From Qipengyuania mesophila (GTDB taxonomy: Bacteria; Pseudomonadota; Alphaproteobacteria; Sphingomonadales; Sphingomonadaceae), in the NCBI RefSeq assembly GCF_019711655.1, contig NZ_JAIGNU010000002.1:248001-312000 (forward strand): a stretch of 64,000 nucleotides of DNA. The letters run 5' to 3'. Positions 55,902 through 64,000 of this stretch are shown here, piece by piece. Position 1 is the first letter of the stretch, and every line of letters begins with the position of its first letter. The notes beneath the pieces are model-generated. The model worked only from the letters and a program-made list of their open reading frames with translations, was not told where the DNA came from and did not search any database. A program made the translations under genes and the position numbers.

Positions 55902-57163
55902 GGGTGAATCTCCCGGCGCGCGGAACCCGACTTTTCTTGCATGGGGGCCATCTGCCCGAAGCCGAGGCGGTCGCCAAGTCCCTTGGTCCGGCTTTTGAGG
56001 AAGGGATTGCGCCGCGTGACTGCCAGCAGCAGGCCGACCGTCAGACAGACGGCGATGGTCGAGGACCCGCCATAGCTGACCAGCGGCAGCGTCATCCCCT
56101 TGGACGGGAAGAGCTGGAGGTTGACGAGGATGTTGATGAAGGCCTGCCCGCCCAGCAGCGCGGTCAGCCCCGCCCCCGCGAGGAGCGCGAAGAGATCTTC
56201 CTCGTCGATCAGCCGCATCAGCACACGGCCGACGATGGCGAGATAGAGCAGCACGATCAGCGCGCAGGCGATCAGGCCGAATTCCTCGCCGATGACGCTG
56301 AATATATAGTCGGTATGCGCTTCGGGCAGGCTCATCTTGCGGATGCCGAGGCCGTAGCCCGCGCCGAGCCACCCGCCAGCGGTGAGCGTGCGCGCGCCGA
56401 GATCGACCTGGTCGTAGGCGGTACCGCCGCCGATGAAGCTGTCGATACGGTGGCGCGCGTTGTCGTAGAGGAAATAGGTTGCGGTGAGCCCGGCGACCGC
56501 CGCGCCGATCACCGCGCCGAGCCGCTTCACGTCGATCCCGGCGAGGATCATCGCCACGAACCACACGCCGGCGAAAAGGATCGTCCCGCCGAAATCGGGC
56601 TGCATCATCATCAGCGCCGCGATCAGCCCGACGTAGGCGGTGGCGATGCCGGCCACGGGCATGTTGGGATCGCGCATGCGCCAGGAGAGAATCCAGGCGG
56701 TGGCGATGGCGAAGCCGGGCTTGAGGAATTCGGACGGCTGGAACTGCATGCCGAGATTGATCCAGCGCCGCGCGCCGTTGATCTCCGCGCCGATCACGGG
56801 GACGAGGAACAGCAGGCCGGTCATCCCTGCCGCGAGCAGCAGGCCGAAACGCCGCGCGTTCTCGCGCCCGAGCATCGAGATGCCGAGCATGGTGGCGATC
56901 GCAAGCATCTGCCAGGCAAGGTGGCGATAGAAGAAATAGAGCGGGTCGAGCGTCTGGCTGGAGGTCGACAGACGATCGGCGCTGGCGGGGCTGGCGGCGG
57001 CCACCGCGATCGTGCCGAGACCCATCAGCAGCAGCACGAGCAGCAGCAGCACGCGGTCGATCTCGCGCCACCAGATCTTGAGCTCGGTCCAGCGCGAAAT
57101 CTTGCCCTTGGGCATGTGCGCGGGCTGGCGCTTGCCGGGAACATAGGGCTGCACCGTGTTCAT
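55898..57163 (-). CDS. ftsW: Lipid II polymerase FtsW (SEDS family)
   Basis: 421 residues, about ten membrane segments. SEDS glycan polymerase of division; GAEINGARRWINLG, MQPDFGG, SVIGEEFGLIA and LPLVSYGGSS are the family motifs, with catalytic Asp in the QPDFGG segment. Basic N-terminus of about 35 residues. Four-base overlaps on both sides. Confidence 0.96.
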   Translation of the reverse strand: MNTVQPYVPGKRQPAHMPKGKISRWTELKIWWREIDRVLLLLVLLLMGLGTIAVAAASPASADRLSTSSQTLDPLYFFYRHLAWQMLAIATMLGISMLGRENARRFGLLLAAGMTGLLFLVPVIGAEINGARRWINLGMQFQPSEFLKPGFAIATAWILSWRMRDPNMPVAGIATAYVGLIAALMMMQPDFGGTILFAGVWFVAMILAGIDVKRLGAVIGAAVAGLTATYFLYDNARHRIDSFIGGGTAYDQVDLGARTLTAGGWLGAGYGLGIRKMSLPEAHTDYIFSVIGEEFGLIACALIVLLYLAIVGRVLMRLIDEEDLFALLAGAGLTALLGGQAFINILVNLQLFPSKGMTLPLVSYGGSSTIAVCLTVGLLLAVTRRNPFLKSRTKGLGDRLGFGQMAPMQEKSGSARREIHP

Positions 57164-58455
57164 GCGAGCCCCTCCACCAGCGCGCGGAAGTGCTCCCCGC
57201 GCGCCTCGAAATCGCGATACTGGTCGAAGCTGGCGCAGGCGGGCGAGAGGAGCACGGTATCACCCGGCGCCGCATTTTCCGCCGCCTTCGCGACCGCACG
57301 GTCCAGTGTTTCGCACCCTTCGACGGGCACAATTGGTTCAATCAGCGCGGCGAAGTCGGGCCCGGCCTTGCCGATGGTATAGGCGGCCTTCACATGGCCC
57401 ATTTCGGCCTCGCACTCGCCCAGCCCCGGCTCCTTGGCGAGCCCGCCGACGATCCAGTGGATCTTGTCGAACGCCGCCAGCGCAGGCGCGGAGGCGGCGG
57501 TGTTGGTGCCTTTGCTGTCGTTGACATAGGCGACGCCCGAGATTTCGGCGACGCGCTCCATGCGGTGCGGGAGGCCGGAGTAGCTCTCGAGCCCGTCGCG
57601 GATTTGCTTTCCGGATAGTCCCAGAATGTCGCAGACCTCGATCGCGGCTGCCGCATTCTCGAGATTGTGAGGGCCCTGCAGCGACGGCCAATTCGCTTGC
57701 TCGCCTGGCTCGACACCCCTGTTCTTGAGTACATCTTCGAGGATGCTTGCTATCGTGCCTTCGGCGAATTGGCCCAAGGCTCGCGCATCGGTGAAGCGGG
57801 CGATGGAATTGTGGCCGCGGGTCTGCATCGCCAGCAAGCGCGACTTGCTCGCCGCATATTTCGCGAAGTCCCCGTCGTAACGGTCGAGATGATCGGGCGT
57901 GATGTTCAGGAGCACCGCAACGTCGCAGTCGAGCGAATAGGTCAGGTCGATCTGGTAGCTGGACAGTTCCAGCACATATACCCCGCCTTCGGGCAACGGC
58001 TCCTGCTCGAGGATTGGCAGACCGATGTTGCCGCCCATGGTGGTCGGCACGCGAGCGGTCTTGAGGATGTGGTGGACCAGCGCGGTGGTGGTCGACTTGC
58101 CGTTGGTGCCGGTGATGCCGACGACCTTGTGCGGCGGCAGGTCAGCGCGCGCCTGCGCGAAGAGTTCGATGTCGCCGATCACCGGCACGCCGAAGCTGTC
58201 GGCATGCGGCTTGATCGGGTGGGTGTTGAGCGGGACACCGGGACTCACGATAACGCCCGCATAACCGGTCAGGTCCGCGTCCAGCGGATCGGCCACGGCG
58301 CAGCGGCCCAGGAAGGGTTCGCGCGCCTCGGCGCGGTCGTCCCACGCCAGCACATCGGCGCCCGACGCCAGCAGCGCCTCGACCGTGGCCCGGCCGGAGC
58401 GCGCGAGGCCGAGCACCGCGTACTTCTTGTCCTTCCAGGCAGGCGAGGTGATCAT
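57160..58455 (-). CDS. murD: UDP-MurNAc-L-alanine-D-glutamate ligase
   Basis: 431 residues. Adds D-Glu. Leading Rossmann segment [21 protein letters not shown] loop [15 protein letters not shown] near 113 and the central-domain [26 protein letters not shown] at the C-end. Overlaps ftsW and mraY by four bases. Confidence 0.96.
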   Translation of the reverse strand: MITSPAWKDKKYAVLGLARSGRATVEALLASGADVLAWDDRAEAREPFLGRCAVADPLDADLTGYAGVIVSPGVPLNTHPIKPHADSFGVPVIGDIELFAQARADLPPHKVVGITGTNGKSTTTALVHHILKTARVPTTMGGNIGLPILEQEPLPEGGVYVLELSSYQIDLTYSLDCDVAVLLNITPDHLDRYDGDFAKYAASKSRLLAMQTRGHNSIARFTDARALGQFAEGTIASILEDVLKNRGVEPGEQANWPSLQGPHNLENAAAAIEVCDILGLSGKQIRDGLESYSGLPHRMERVAEISGVAYVNDSKGTNTAASAPALAAFDKIHWIVGGLAKEPGLGECEAEMGHVKAAYTIGKAGPDFAALIEPIVPVEGCETLDRAVAKAAENAAPGDTVLLSPACASFDQYRDFEARGEHFRALVEGLA

Positions 58456-59522
58456 CGTAGCTTGAGCGTTGCCAGCCCCATCAGCGCGAGGATGATGGCG
58501 ACGATCCAGAAGCGGATAACCACCTTGCTCTCCGACCAGCCCAATTGTTCGAAATGGTGATGGATCGGCGCCATGCGGAAGACCCGCTTGCCGGTGCGCT
58601 TGAACCAGAACACCTGGATGATGACCGAGAGCGCCTCGAACACGAACAGCCCGCCGACGATGGCGAGGACCACCTCGTGATGGGTCGATACGGCAATCGC
58701 GCCGAGCGCCCCGCCCAGCGCCAGCGAGCCGGTGTCACCCATGAACACGGCGGCCGGCGGGGCGTTGAACCAGAGGAAGGCGAGACCCGCCCCCATGATT
58801 GCCGCACAAAAGATCGCCAGCTCGCCCGCACCCTCGACATAGGGGATGCCGAGATAGCTCGAGAAGTCGACGCGGCCGACGAGATAGGCGATCAGCGCGA
58901 AGGTGCCCGCGGCGATGATCACGGGCATGGTCGCGAGGCCATCGAGCCCGTCGGTGAGGTTCACCGCATTGCCCGCGCCGACGATCACGATGGCGGCGAA
59001 GACATAGTAGAAGAAGCCGAGTTCGATCCCGAAATCGTTGACGAAGGGCACGTAGAGGAAGGTGTTGATCTGGCTCACCGCGAGGTAGCTCGCCACGCCC
59101 GCCACCGCAAATTCCAGCAGCAGGCGGACGCGCGCCGACACGCCCTTGTGGCTGGCCTTGGTGACCTTGTCGTAATCGTCGAGGAAGCCGATCAGGCCGA
59201 AGCCCAGCGTCACCGCCAACACCGCCCAGATGAACGGGTTCCTGAGGTCCATCCACACCAGTACCGAGAGCGACAGGCTGATGAGGATCATCAGCCCGCC
59301 CATGGTCGGCGTGCCGCGCTTGGCGAGATGCGATTGCGGGCCGTCCTCGCGGATCGGCTGGCCCTTGCCCTGGCGCACGCGCAGCATGGCGATGAAGCGC
59401 GGCCCGATGACGAGGCCGATGACCAGCGCCGTCATGAGAGTCGCCCCGGCGCGGAAGGTCTGGTAGCGCACGAGGTTGAAGATGCCTTCGAAATTCAACC
59501 ATTCGGCGAGGAGGTAAAGCAA
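58452..59522 (-). CDS. mraY: Phospho-MurNAc-pentapeptide translocase MraY
   Basis: 356 residues, about ten membrane segments. Forms lipid I on undecaprenyl phosphate. The Asp-rich sites [18 protein letters not shown] and the His motif [14 protein letters not shown] are intact. It starts 18 bases after murF, the only gap in the murE-to-murB run that is not an overlap except ddl-murB. Confidence 0.97.
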   Translation of the reverse strand: MLYLLAEWLNFEGIFNLVRYQTFRAGATLMTALVIGLVIGPRFIAMLRVRQGKGQPIREDGPQSHLAKRGTPTMGGLMILISLSLSVLVWMDLRNPFIWAVLAVTLGFGLIGFLDDYDKVTKASHKGVSARVRLLLEFAVAGVASYLAVSQINTFLYVPFVNDFGIELGFFYYVFAAIVIVGAGNAVNLTDGLDGLATMPVIIAAGTFALIAYLVGRVDFSSYLGIPYVEGAGELAIFCAAIMGAGLAFLWFNAPPAAVFMGDTGSLALGGALGAIAVSTHHEVVLAIVGGLFVFEALSVIIQVFWFKRTGKRVFRMAPIHHHFEQLGWSESKVVIRFWIVAIILALMGLATLKLR

Positions 59523-59540
59523 TTCGGCCTCTCGTCGCGC

Positions 59541-61007
59541 CTATCCGGCGCGGGTGAAATGATCCACGAGCCGGCCGAGCCCGACCGAGTTCGACCCTTT
59601 GACCAGCACGGCATCGCCCGCCACGACGCCATAGTCCTCGAGCAGCTCGATCGCCTCGTCGGCAGTTCGGCAATGCGCCCAGGCAAGCGGCTTGCCAAGC
59701 GCGGTGTTCTGCGGTTTCCCCAGTTCGCGCGCGAGGGCGAGCATCTCGTCGCCGACCAGCAACGCATAGTCGACATCGGCCTCGACGATGGGTTCGGCCA
59801 GCGCGGCATGGAACTGCGGGCCGAAATCGCCCAGTTCCTTCATTGCGCCGAGCACGGCGATCCGGCGCCCCGAGGGCGTCTGGCCGAGCTGCGCCAGCGT
59901 AGCGCGCATGCTGGCGGGATTGGCGTTGTAGCTCTCGTCGATCAGCAGCGCCTTGCCGCCGGGGACGTCGATCCCGTGGCGTGCCCCGCGGCCCTTGAGC
60001 CCGCCCATTTCGGCAAGCGCGAGGCCGGCGGCGGCCATGTCGCCGCCCGCCGCCCGCACCGCGGCCATCACCGCGAGCGAGTTGACAACCCAGTGGTCGC
60101 CGGGCTCGGCTACGGTGTAGCACAGCCGTCCTTCGGGGAATTCGCAGGTCACGAGGCTGCCGCCGTTGGCGCTGGGGATGGCATCGAGCAAGCGGACATC
60201 GGCGAAACGTGCCCTGCCGAAGCTGACCACTTTCGCACCCGCGTCGAGTGCGGCCTGCGCGAGGCGCTCGTAATGCTCGCTGTCGGCGGGGATGACGGCG
60301 GTGCCGCCGGGTTCGATCCCGGCGAAGATTTCCGCCTTGGCGTCGGCGATCGCCTCTATGCTGCCGAGGTTCTCGATATGCGCCGGGGCGATCGTGGTGA
60401 TGACCGCCACATGCGGGCGTACCTGGGGGGTCAGCCCGGCGATCTCGCCCGCGTGGTTCATGCCCATCTCGAACACGCCGAAGCGGCTGCGCGCGGGCAT
60501 GCGGGCGAGGCTCAGCGGAACGCCGACATGGTTGTTGTAGCTGCGGGTCGAGCGATGCGCGGCGCCGCGGCTGGCGCGTTCGAGGCTGGCGAAGATCGCT
60601 TCCTTGACCCCGGTCTTGCCGACCGAGCCGGTGACGCCGATGATTTTCGCCTCGACCCGGCTGCGCGACGCGCGGGCCAGCGCCTTCAGCGCCTCGGTCG
60701 TGTCGGCGACCAGGATATGCGGCCAGTCGACCGGGCGGTCGACGATCGCCCCTGCGGCGCCATTGGCGAAGGCCTTGTCGAGGAAACGATGGCCGTCCAT
60801 CGCTTCGCCCTTCAGCGCGATGAAGAGATCGCCATGGACCACGTCGCGGCTGTCCATCTCGACGCCGGCAACCTGGAAGTCATGGCTGGCGGTGCCGCCC
60901 ACGGCGGCGGCGATGTCCTTCGCCGACCACAGCGTCAGCGGCAGCCGGTCGCGCGGTTCGGCGGGCCATTCGACATAGGCCGGATGGCGCAGGATCGCGG
61001 CGCTCAT
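59541..61007 (-). CDS. murF: UDP-MurNAc-tripeptide-D-alanyl-D-alanine ligase
   Basis: 488 residues. Adds D-Ala-D-Ala, product of ddl in the same cluster. ATP loop GVTGSVGKTGVKEAI near 125, FEMGMNHAGEI and DESYNANPASMRA show the family. Overlaps murE by four bases. Confidence 0.96.
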   Translation of the reverse strand: MSAAILRHPAYVEWPAEPRDRLPLTLWSAKDIAAAVGGTASHDFQVAGVEMDSRDVVHGDLFIALKGEAMDGHRFLDKAFANGAAGAIVDRPVDWPHILVADTTEALKALARASRSRVEAKIIGVTGSVGKTGVKEAIFASLERASRGAAHRSTRSYNNHVGVPLSLARMPARSRFGVFEMGMNHAGEIAGLTPQVRPHVAVITTIAPAHIENLGSIEAIADAKAEIFAGIEPGGTAVIPADSEHYERLAQAALDAGAKVVSFGRARFADVRLLDAIPSANGGSLVTCEFPEGRLCYTVAEPGDHWVVNSLAVMAAVRAAGGDMAAAGLALAEMGGLKGRGARHGIDVPGGKALLIDESYNANPASMRATLAQLGQTPSGRRIAVLGAMKELGDFGPQFHAALAEPIVEADVDYALLVGDEMLALARELGKPQNTALGKPLAWAHCRTADEAIELLEDYGVVAGDAVLVKGSNSVGLGRLVDHFTRAG

Positions 61008-62476
61008 TCCGCAGTCCCGACTATTTCAGCCGCGCACTCACGCGCAACCTCGACATCGTCGAAGGGCAACACCCGCATGTTTTCTCCCGATCCGATGATC
61101 TGACCCGTTTCGTGTCCCTTGCCGGCGACTAGGACGATGTCGTCCGCGCCGGCTTCGGCGATGGCCGCGCAAATGGCTTCGCGACGATCCCCTATCTCGC
61201 GCGCCTGCGGCGCACCCTCAAGCACCTGGCGACGGATATCCGCAGGATCCTCGCCGCGCGGATTGTCGTCGGTGACAATCACGAGATCGCTCGCCTTGGC
61301 AGCAGCCTCGCCCATCGGCGCGCGCTTGCCGTGATCGCGGTCGCCGCCGGCCCCGAAGACCGTGATCAGCCTTCCGGCAACGTGCGGGCGCAGCGCGGCG
61401 ATGGCCGCCTCGAGCGCGTCGGGCGTGTGCGCATAATCGACATAGACCGGCGCGCCCGACGGCGCGATCACAGCGCGTTCGAGCCGTCCGCGTACCGGCT
61501 GGAGGCGTGCGACGCCGTCCCATACCTGGCTGGCATCGATGCCCGTCGCGAGCGCGAGCCCGGCAGCGGTGAGCGCATTGGCCACCTGGTAGGCGCCGAT
61601 CAGCGGCAGGTTGATCGTCCGGCTTGTGCCCCTGTGCTCGATGGTCAGCGACTGGCCGAGCTGGGTCGGCTCGCGGCGGGTCAGGCGGATCGCCTCGCCC
61701 TGCTCGCCGACGGTCATGACGCGGAGGCCGCGGCGGGTCGCATGATCGACGACGCGCGCATTCCAGCCGCTGTCGCCCGACCCCATCCAGATCACCGCCG
61801 TCGCGCCATCGGAGACGACCTCGTCGAACAGCCGCATCTTGGCGCGGAAATAGTCCTCCATGTCGGCGTGGTAGTCGAGGTGGTCGCGGCTGAAATTGGT
61901 GAAGCCCGCCGCCTCGACCGGCACGCCCTCGTTGCGGAACTGCGACAGGCCGTGGCTCGATGCTTCGTAGGCGACATGCGTCACGCCCTCGCGCGCCAAA
62001 CCGCTTAGGTTGGAAAGGAAGGTGACGATATCGGGCGTGGTCAGCCCGGTCGAAACGCTTTCGTCAGGCGTCGTCACGCCCAGCGTGCCGATGCTCGCCG
62101 CGCGCTCGCCCGCCATGCGCCAGATCTGGCGCGTCATCTCGACTGTGGAGGTCTTGCCATTGGTCCCGGTGACCGCAACGATGTGGTCGGGAACGGGCGT
62201 GAAATACTGTGCCGCCAGCGCGGCGAAGGCCCGCCTCGGCGTGACGTCGGCGATATGCAGCGCGCCCTCGACCCTGGCCTCGGGACGCGCGACCACGGCG
62301 ACCGCGCCGCTCTCGATCGCGGCAGGAATGAAGTCCTCGCCATTGACGCGCGCGCCCTGGAAGGCGCCGAAGACGGTGCCCGGCGCGACCTTGCGGTTGT
62401 CGATCGCGAAGCCGGTCACCTGGACGTCCGCATCGCAGGCGATTCCTGCCGCCTTGCACAACTGGGCAAGCTTCAC
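61004..62476 (-). CDS. murE: UDP-MurNAc-tripeptide synthetase (meso-DAP adding)
   Basis: 490 residues, GTG start overlapping the ftsI stop (GTGA). ATP loop VTGTNGKTSTVEM near 108; the motif DNPRGEDP near 403 is the meso-diaminopimelate specificity box, agreeing with lysA in this genome. YASSHGL-type segment (EASSHGLSQFR) is conserved. Confidence 0.97.
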   Translation of the reverse strand: MKLAQLCKAAGIACDADVQVTGFAIDNRKVAPGTVFGAFQGARVNGEDFIPAAIESGAVAVVARPEARVEGALHIADVTPRRAFAALAAQYFTPVPDHIVAVTGTNGKTSTVEMTRQIWRMAGERAASIGTLGVTTPDESVSTGLTTPDIVTFLSNLSGLAREGVTHVAYEASSHGLSQFRNEGVPVEAAGFTNFSRDHLDYHADMEDYFRAKMRLFDEVVSDGATAVIWMGSGDSGWNARVVDHATRRGLRVMTVGEQGEAIRLTRREPTQLGQSLTIEHRGTSRTINLPLIGAYQVANALTAAGLALATGIDASQVWDGVARLQPVRGRLERAVIAPSGAPVYVDYAHTPDALEAAIAALRPHVAGRLITVFGAGGDRDHGKRAPMGEAAAKASDLVIVTDDNPRGEDPADIRRQVLEGAPQAREIGDRREAICAAIAEAGADDIVLVAGKGHETGQIIGSGENMRVLPFDDVEVARECAAEIVGTAE

Positions 62477-64000
62477 TTGTTGGCCTCCGGGATCAGCGGC
62501 TTGATGTCGGAAATGTCGACATCGCGCGTATCGTCGGGGCGCACGCCGATCAGCGGTCCGATGCGCGGGACGAGGCGCCCGACGATCGGGGCGGCATTCC
62601 AGGCGGCGGTGCGCTGGTAGGAGCTGGCGAGCGTTCCGCGCGGCTCGTCGAGCATGGCGATCACGACATAGCGCGGACGGTCCATCGGGAAGGCGGCGGC
62701 GAAGGTCGAGACGAGCGCGCTCTTCTGGTAGCCGTGCGCGCCGGGCTTTTCGGCCGAGCCGGTCTTGCCGCCGACCCGGTAGCCGGGGGCATCGGCGTTC
62801 CTGCCGGTCCCGTAGACCGCGATCGCGCGGAGCAGCTGGCGCATGCGGCTGGAGGTCGAGGCCTTGAACACGCGGCGGCCCTTGGGGGCCTCGCCCGGCC
62901 CGAGCTTCTTCAGCGTGGCCGGGCGCCAGATGCCGCCATTGACCATCGCCGCGTAGGCGCTGGCGAGGTGCAGCGGGGTGACGGCGATCCCGTGGCCATA
63001 GCCGACGGTCATCGACCGCAGGCGCGGCCATTTCTCGCCCGGCCAGATCGGGAAGCCCTTGGCGGGCAGTTCGATATAGGGGCGCTCGTTCATACCGAGA
63101 TCGATCATCGTGCGGCGCATGCGTTCCGGTCCGAGCTCGTCGACCACGCGCGCGGTCACGGTGTTCGAGGAATGGATCAGCGTCTCGATCACATTGAGAT
63201 CGGCACCCAGGCTGTGGCTGTCGCTGATGGTGAAGCGGCCGACCTTGACGGGGGTCGCGTCCCACCGCCGGCCGAGGTTGCGGACCACGCCGGCATCGAT
63301 CGCCGCCGCGATCGACAGCGGCTTGAAGGTCGAACCGAGTTCGTAGACCTGGTTGGTCACCCGGTTGAACATCAGCTTCTCGCCGCGCGCGTCGATCTTG
63401 TTCGGGTCGAATTCGGGGAGCGAGGCCAGCGCGAGGACTTCGCCGGTGTCGACGTCGAGCACGATGCCCGCGCCGCCCTGTGCCTGGACCAGCTTCATGC
63501 CGCGGCGCAGTTCGTCTTCGAGCGCGCCCTGGACGCGCGAATCGATCGACAGGGCGACCGGCGTGCCGCGGGTGGCGGGGTTCGAGAGATGCTTGTCGAA
63601 CACCTGCTCCATCCCGACACGGCCATGCCCGTCGGCGGCGACATAGCCGAGCACATGCGCCGCCATGGACCCCTGCGGGTAGTGGCGATCCTGTTCCATC
63701 GGCATCTCGAGCGCGAGTTCGCCGATTTCCTGCACGCGATTGGCCTCCTCGGGCAGCACGCGGCGGCGGATATAGCCCTGCTTGCCGGCCGCGAATTGCG
63801 CGGCGACGGCCTTCTGGTCGAGGTCGGGGAAAATCGCCTTGAGCTTGGCGGCAACGGTCGCGGGATCGCGCACCAGCGGCGCGCCGTCGTCGCCCAGCGC
63901 GGTCGGGTTGAACCACAGCGCGTAGGCGGGGAAGGCGCGCGCCAGCGGCACGCCGTTGCGGTCGGTAATCTCGCCGCGCGGCGGCAGCAGCGCTTCCTCG
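62473..64000 (-). CDS. ftsI: Peptidoglycan transpeptidase FtsI/PBP3 (5' end outside window)
   Basis: At least 508 residues are visible; the N-terminal cytoplasmic and membrane part lies beyond the edge. The segment RGEITDRNGVPLA near the edge is the class B PBP start after the membrane helix. Transpeptidase motifs: active Ser in GSTFKPLS, SSN in IHSSNTV and KTG in VGGKTGSAEKPG. It cross-links septal peptidoglycan with FtsW. Reading goes into murE with a four-base overlap. Confidence 0.96.
   Translation of the reverse strand, partial: EEALLPPRGEITDRNGVPLARAFPAYALWFNPTALGDDGAPLVRDPATVAAKLKAIFPDLDQKAVAAQFAAGKQGYIRRRVLPEEANRVQEIGELALEMPMEQDRHYPQGSMAAHVLGYVAADGHGRVGMEQVFDKHLSNPATRGTPVALSIDSRVQGALEDELRRGMKLVQAQGGAGIVLDVDTGEVLALASLPEFDPNKIDARGEKLMFNRVTNQVYELGSTFKPLSIAAAIDAGVVRNLGRRWDATPVKVGRFTISDSHSLGADLNVIETLIHSSNTVTARVVDELGPERMRRTMIDLGMNERPYIELPAKGFPIWPGEKWPRLRSMTVGYGHGIAVTPLHLASAYAAMVNGGIWRPATLKKLGPGEAPKGRRVFKASTSSRMRQLLRAIAVYGTGRNADAPGYRVGGKTGSAEKPGAHGYQKSALVSTFAAAFPMDRPRYVVIAMLDEPRGTLASSYQRTAAWNAAPIVGRLVPRIGPLIGVRPDDTRDVDISDIKPLIPEANK

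Noticed and set aside
58545..61103. 852-codon open frame opposite mraY and murF
   Set aside because: A shadow of conserved dcw genes; its sequence is HDR-rich and has no domain pattern.

Overview
The window is a 64 kb chromosomal segment of a high-GC alphaproteobacterium. Several things point to Sphingomonadales, most likely an Erythrobacteraceae-type organism: a kinase-only HprK beside ChvG/ChvI, serC-serA-hisZ next to purA, a DUF6768 membrane protein paired with an ECF sigma factor, a DUF6065 protein, and dispersed hairpin repeats of the kind common in sphingomonads. The species cannot be fixed from the sequence alone. Genes are packed tightly, often with 4-base stop/start overlaps. Both end genes are cut by the window: a DUF885 protein on the left and ftsI on the right.

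Region by region. 1-4.6 kb: DUF885 protein, a secreted metalloprotease-like TPR protein, and PEP carboxykinase (pckA). 4.7-10 kb: chvI-chvG, hprK, rapZ, a mannose-type EIIA and HPr. This is a regulatory phosphotransfer chain without sugar permeases, followed by an RNA methyltransferase and a Sel1-like protein. 10.7-17.8 kb: acyltransferase, rmuC, def, recR, fmt, truA and an MDR dehydrogenase; the gaps here carry hairpin repeats. 17.8-24.5 kb: asparaginase, tRNA-Val, an FAD monooxygenase with no visible start codon, a TlpA-like thioredoxin, argH, a lipoprotein, lysA and a siroheme-synthase-like protein. 24.5-27 kb: an orphan pseudo-receiver/winged-helix regulator divergent from an ECF sigma factor and DUF6768 pair, then an L,D-transpeptidase. 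27-37.3 kb, minus strand: purA, hisZ, serA and serC, interrupted between purA and hisZ by a plus-strand block of aldo/keto reductase, DUF5694 protein, a low-GC two-gene insert, trhO and a GST. 37.5-45.5 kb: GT4 glycosyltransferase, PadR regulator, rarA, DUF429-like and DUF6065 proteins, tRNA-Ala, lipoprotein, Bax-inhibitor-1 family protein and YbjN protein. 45.7-64 kb, minus strand: the dcw division and cell-wall cluster, read as ftsI-murE-murF-mraY-murD-ftsW-murG-murC-murB-ddl-ftsQ-ftsA-ftsZ-SPOR/TPR protein.

Most of the window is core metabolism and cell division in conserved order. The main anomalies are these. (1) A low-GC two-gene insert (about 30.6-31.8 kb) is preceded by a decayed copy of the first ~50 bases of trhO. 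(2) Two perfect alphaproteobacterial LexA-type motifs (GAAC-N7-GAAC) lie just upstream of rmuC and of the pseudo-receiver/winged-helix regulator. (3) The FAD monooxygenase has no canonical start and abuts tRNA-Val. (4) A consensus DnaA box lies upstream of ftsZ. (5) A Cys/His-rich insertion is present in peptide deformylase. (6) A hairpin overlaps the start of the DUF5694 gene. (7) A candidate serC leader RNA is present. No phage, transposase, CRISPR array or classical defence system was seen.
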